Assembly: GCF_923081025.1 (NCBI RefSeq) | Contig: NZ_CAKLPZ010000001.1 | Span: forward strand, 1,426,001-1,490,000 | Direction: 5' to 3' | Length of the DNA: 64,000 nucleotides | From: Neolewinella maritima | GTDB lineage: Bacteria > Bacteroidota > Bacteroidia > Chitinophagales > Saprospiraceae | Shown here: positions 62,855 through 64,000 of the stretch, piece by piece | Layout of the letters: each line of letters begins with the position of its first letter | Position numbering within the stretch: the first letter of the stretch is position 1 | The notes under the pieces: model-generated | Seen by the model: only the letters and a program-made list of their open reading frames with translations | What the model was told of the DNA's origin: nothing | The model's database searches: none | Made by a program: the position numbers and the translations under genes

Positions 62855-64000
62855 ATGAATATTTGTAGGCTCGCACTATTTCTAGTCTTATCCTGGAGCT
62901 GCTCGGTACGGGCACAACCGAAGCTCAAACTGATAGAGTTGGATACTGAATTCGACCAGCCGGTTGATATGACCAAGGCACAGGACGGAACGGACGATAT
63001 CTACATCACCGAGCGATTGGGAAAAGTGTACCGCTATTCACGAGGTGATGAAAAAACTCGACTAGTGCTCGACCTCACCTCTATCGTGGAATCCAAGACG
63101 CTCGGCGGACTGCTCGGACTGGACTTTCACCCGCAGTTTCCGGATAGCAGCTACTTCTACGTCAACTACACCGCCGAGCCCACCCGACCGGGTATTGCCC
63201 TCGTTTCGCGGATCAGCCGGTTTACGATGGGGGAGAACGACGTGGCCGATCTAGATAGCGAATACACTATTCTGCAGCTCGACCAGCCCGGGCAGTACCA
63301 CAACCTGGGCGATGTGGCCTTCGGACCGGATGGCTACCTATACGTTCCCAGCGGTGACGGTTCGCTCGAAAACGACGAGTACCGAGCGGCGCAAGATCCC
63401 ATGTCGCGGCTGGGTAAGCTACTGCGGATCGACGTAGACGTACCGGGTGATTCCCTCAACTACAGTATCCCAACGGACAACCCCTACTACGGTAGTACGG
63501 ATACCTTACAGGCTATTTGGTCCATGGGGCTTCGCAATCCCCGGCAACTATCCTTCGATCGCAAGACTGAAGATCTATGGATCGGTGACATCGGAGCCCT
63601 GAATTACCAGGAGATGAACTACCAGGCCGCGGGCAACCGGGGCGGTCAGAACTACGGCTGGAGCTGTACGGAGGGCTTTCAGCTATACCCCGATCGCGAC
63701 CGCGCATCGTGTGAAATTCCCAGGGCATACGATCCGCCGCGTTTCGCCTATCCGGTCAGTGGAAATGATGGAGTCAACGGGGCATTCATCGTAGGGGGGT
63801 ACGTCTATCGCGGACCGGTCAAGGAACTCGATGGCTACTTCTTCTTCGGTGACTTCCTGGGCAGCAGCCTGTACGTGTACGATACGGAACGCTCGGACAA
63901 TCCCGTATGGAACGTGACGCCGGACGAACCGGTGAGTAACATCTCGTGCTTTGGCGAAAGCAACGACGGGTCGATGTTCGTAGCCAGCTACAACGGTAAG
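62855..64000 (+). CDS. Second glucose/sorbosone dehydrogenase-like protein, partial
   Basis: This is the first 382 residues of a paralogue of the preceding gene. It starts MNICRLALFLVLSWSCSVRAQ (signal peptide), and has DVAFGPDGYLYVPSGDGS, SMGLRNPRQLSFDRKTED and GGQNYGWSCTEGFQ, the same landmarks as the neighbour. The C-terminus, including any T9SS sorting domain, lies beyond the right edge of the window. The two genes are 30 bases apart on one strand and look like a tandem duplication that has diverged considerably. Confidence 0.9.
   Translation, partial: MNICRLALFLVLSWSCSVRAQPKLKLIELDTEFDQPVDMTKAQDGTDDIYITERLGKVYRYSRGDEKTRLVLDLTSIVESKTLGGLLGLDFHPQFPDSSYFYVNYTAEPTRPGIALVSRISRFTMGENDVADLDSEYTILQLDQPGQYHNLGDVAFGPDGYLYVPSGDGSLENDEYRAAQDPMSRLGKLLRIDVDVPGDSLNYSIPTDNPYYGSTDTLQAIWSMGLRNPRQLSFDRKTEDLWIGDIGALNYQEMNYQAAGNRGGQNYGWSCTEGFQLYPDRDRASCEIPRAYDPPRFAYPVSGNDGVNGAFIVGGYVYRGPVKELDGYFFFGDFLGSSLYVYDTERSDNPVWNVTPDEPVSNISCFGESNDGSMFVASYNGK

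Overview
The window is 64 kb of a dense, GC-rich (by eye well above 50%) chromosome from a member of the Bacteroidota. I infer a marine, Lewinella-like member of the Saprospiria. The evidence is a C-terminal type IX secretion (T9SS) sorting domain, two large TonB-dependent receptors with carboxypeptidase-regulatory N-terminal domains, a TPR/PD40/OmpA lipoprotein, a Bacteroidota-type LptD, no clear Shine-Dalgarno sequences, and several matches to the Bacteroidota promoter consensus TTTG-N19/20-TAnnTTTG. I see 50 protein genes plus one leader peptide. There are no rRNA or tRNA genes, CRISPR arrays, insertion sequences or phage genes, so this is mostly core chromosome.

Layout. 1-5035 (minus): a hexuronate operon, uxaC-kdgK-kdgA-dctP-dctQ-dctM, which imports uronates by a TRAP transporter and degrades them. 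5062-8063: a divergent photolyase/cryptochrome, a GNAT acetyltransferase, a small protein and an Hsp15-like S4 protein. 8264-20506 (plus): gpsA, a YfhO-like membrane protein with a lipoprotein, fadN-fadA beta-oxidation genes, marC, a CoA-binding protein, glgX and a PyrR-like phosphoribosyltransferase. 20523-26743 (minus): a four-gene uptake operon encoding a DUF4856 lipoprotein, an imelysin-like lipoprotein, a vitamin K-dependent gamma-carboxylase-like HTTM membrane protein and a FecA-like TonB receptor. 26888-41294: pyruvate carboxylase, a NadR-like kinase, an SPFH protein, an unknown 468-residue protein, lon, nnr, mlaD, an AAA+ enhancer-binding-like regulator and miaB.

41465-47778: a PorE-like lipoprotein, a HEPN-domain protein and lptD. 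47839-50485 (minus): a probable stress cluster with a PRC-barrel protein, a membrane-anchored protein and two YsnF/AvaK (DUF2382) proteins. 50606-55881 (minus): an Oar-like TonB receptor, a DUF4197 protein and a saccharopine-dehydrogenase-like oxidoreductase. 56040-61256 (plus): trpE-trpG-trpB-trpA then miaA. The trp genes are preceded by a textbook promoter, a 15-codon leader peptide with tandem Trp codons and an intrinsic terminator, which together look like a ribosome-mediated attenuator. 61373-64000: two tandem glucose/sorbosone dehydrogenase-like secreted proteins, the second cut by the window end.

The most interesting items are the trp leader attenuator, the gamma-carboxylase-like uptake operon with a duplicated GTCTWAATAAG site at its promoter, a 19-bp motif (CGCACCYGCGTACGCGCCC) in three intergenic regions with the same orientation to a possible target gene, and an enhancer-binding protein with GAFTNA instead of GAFTGA.
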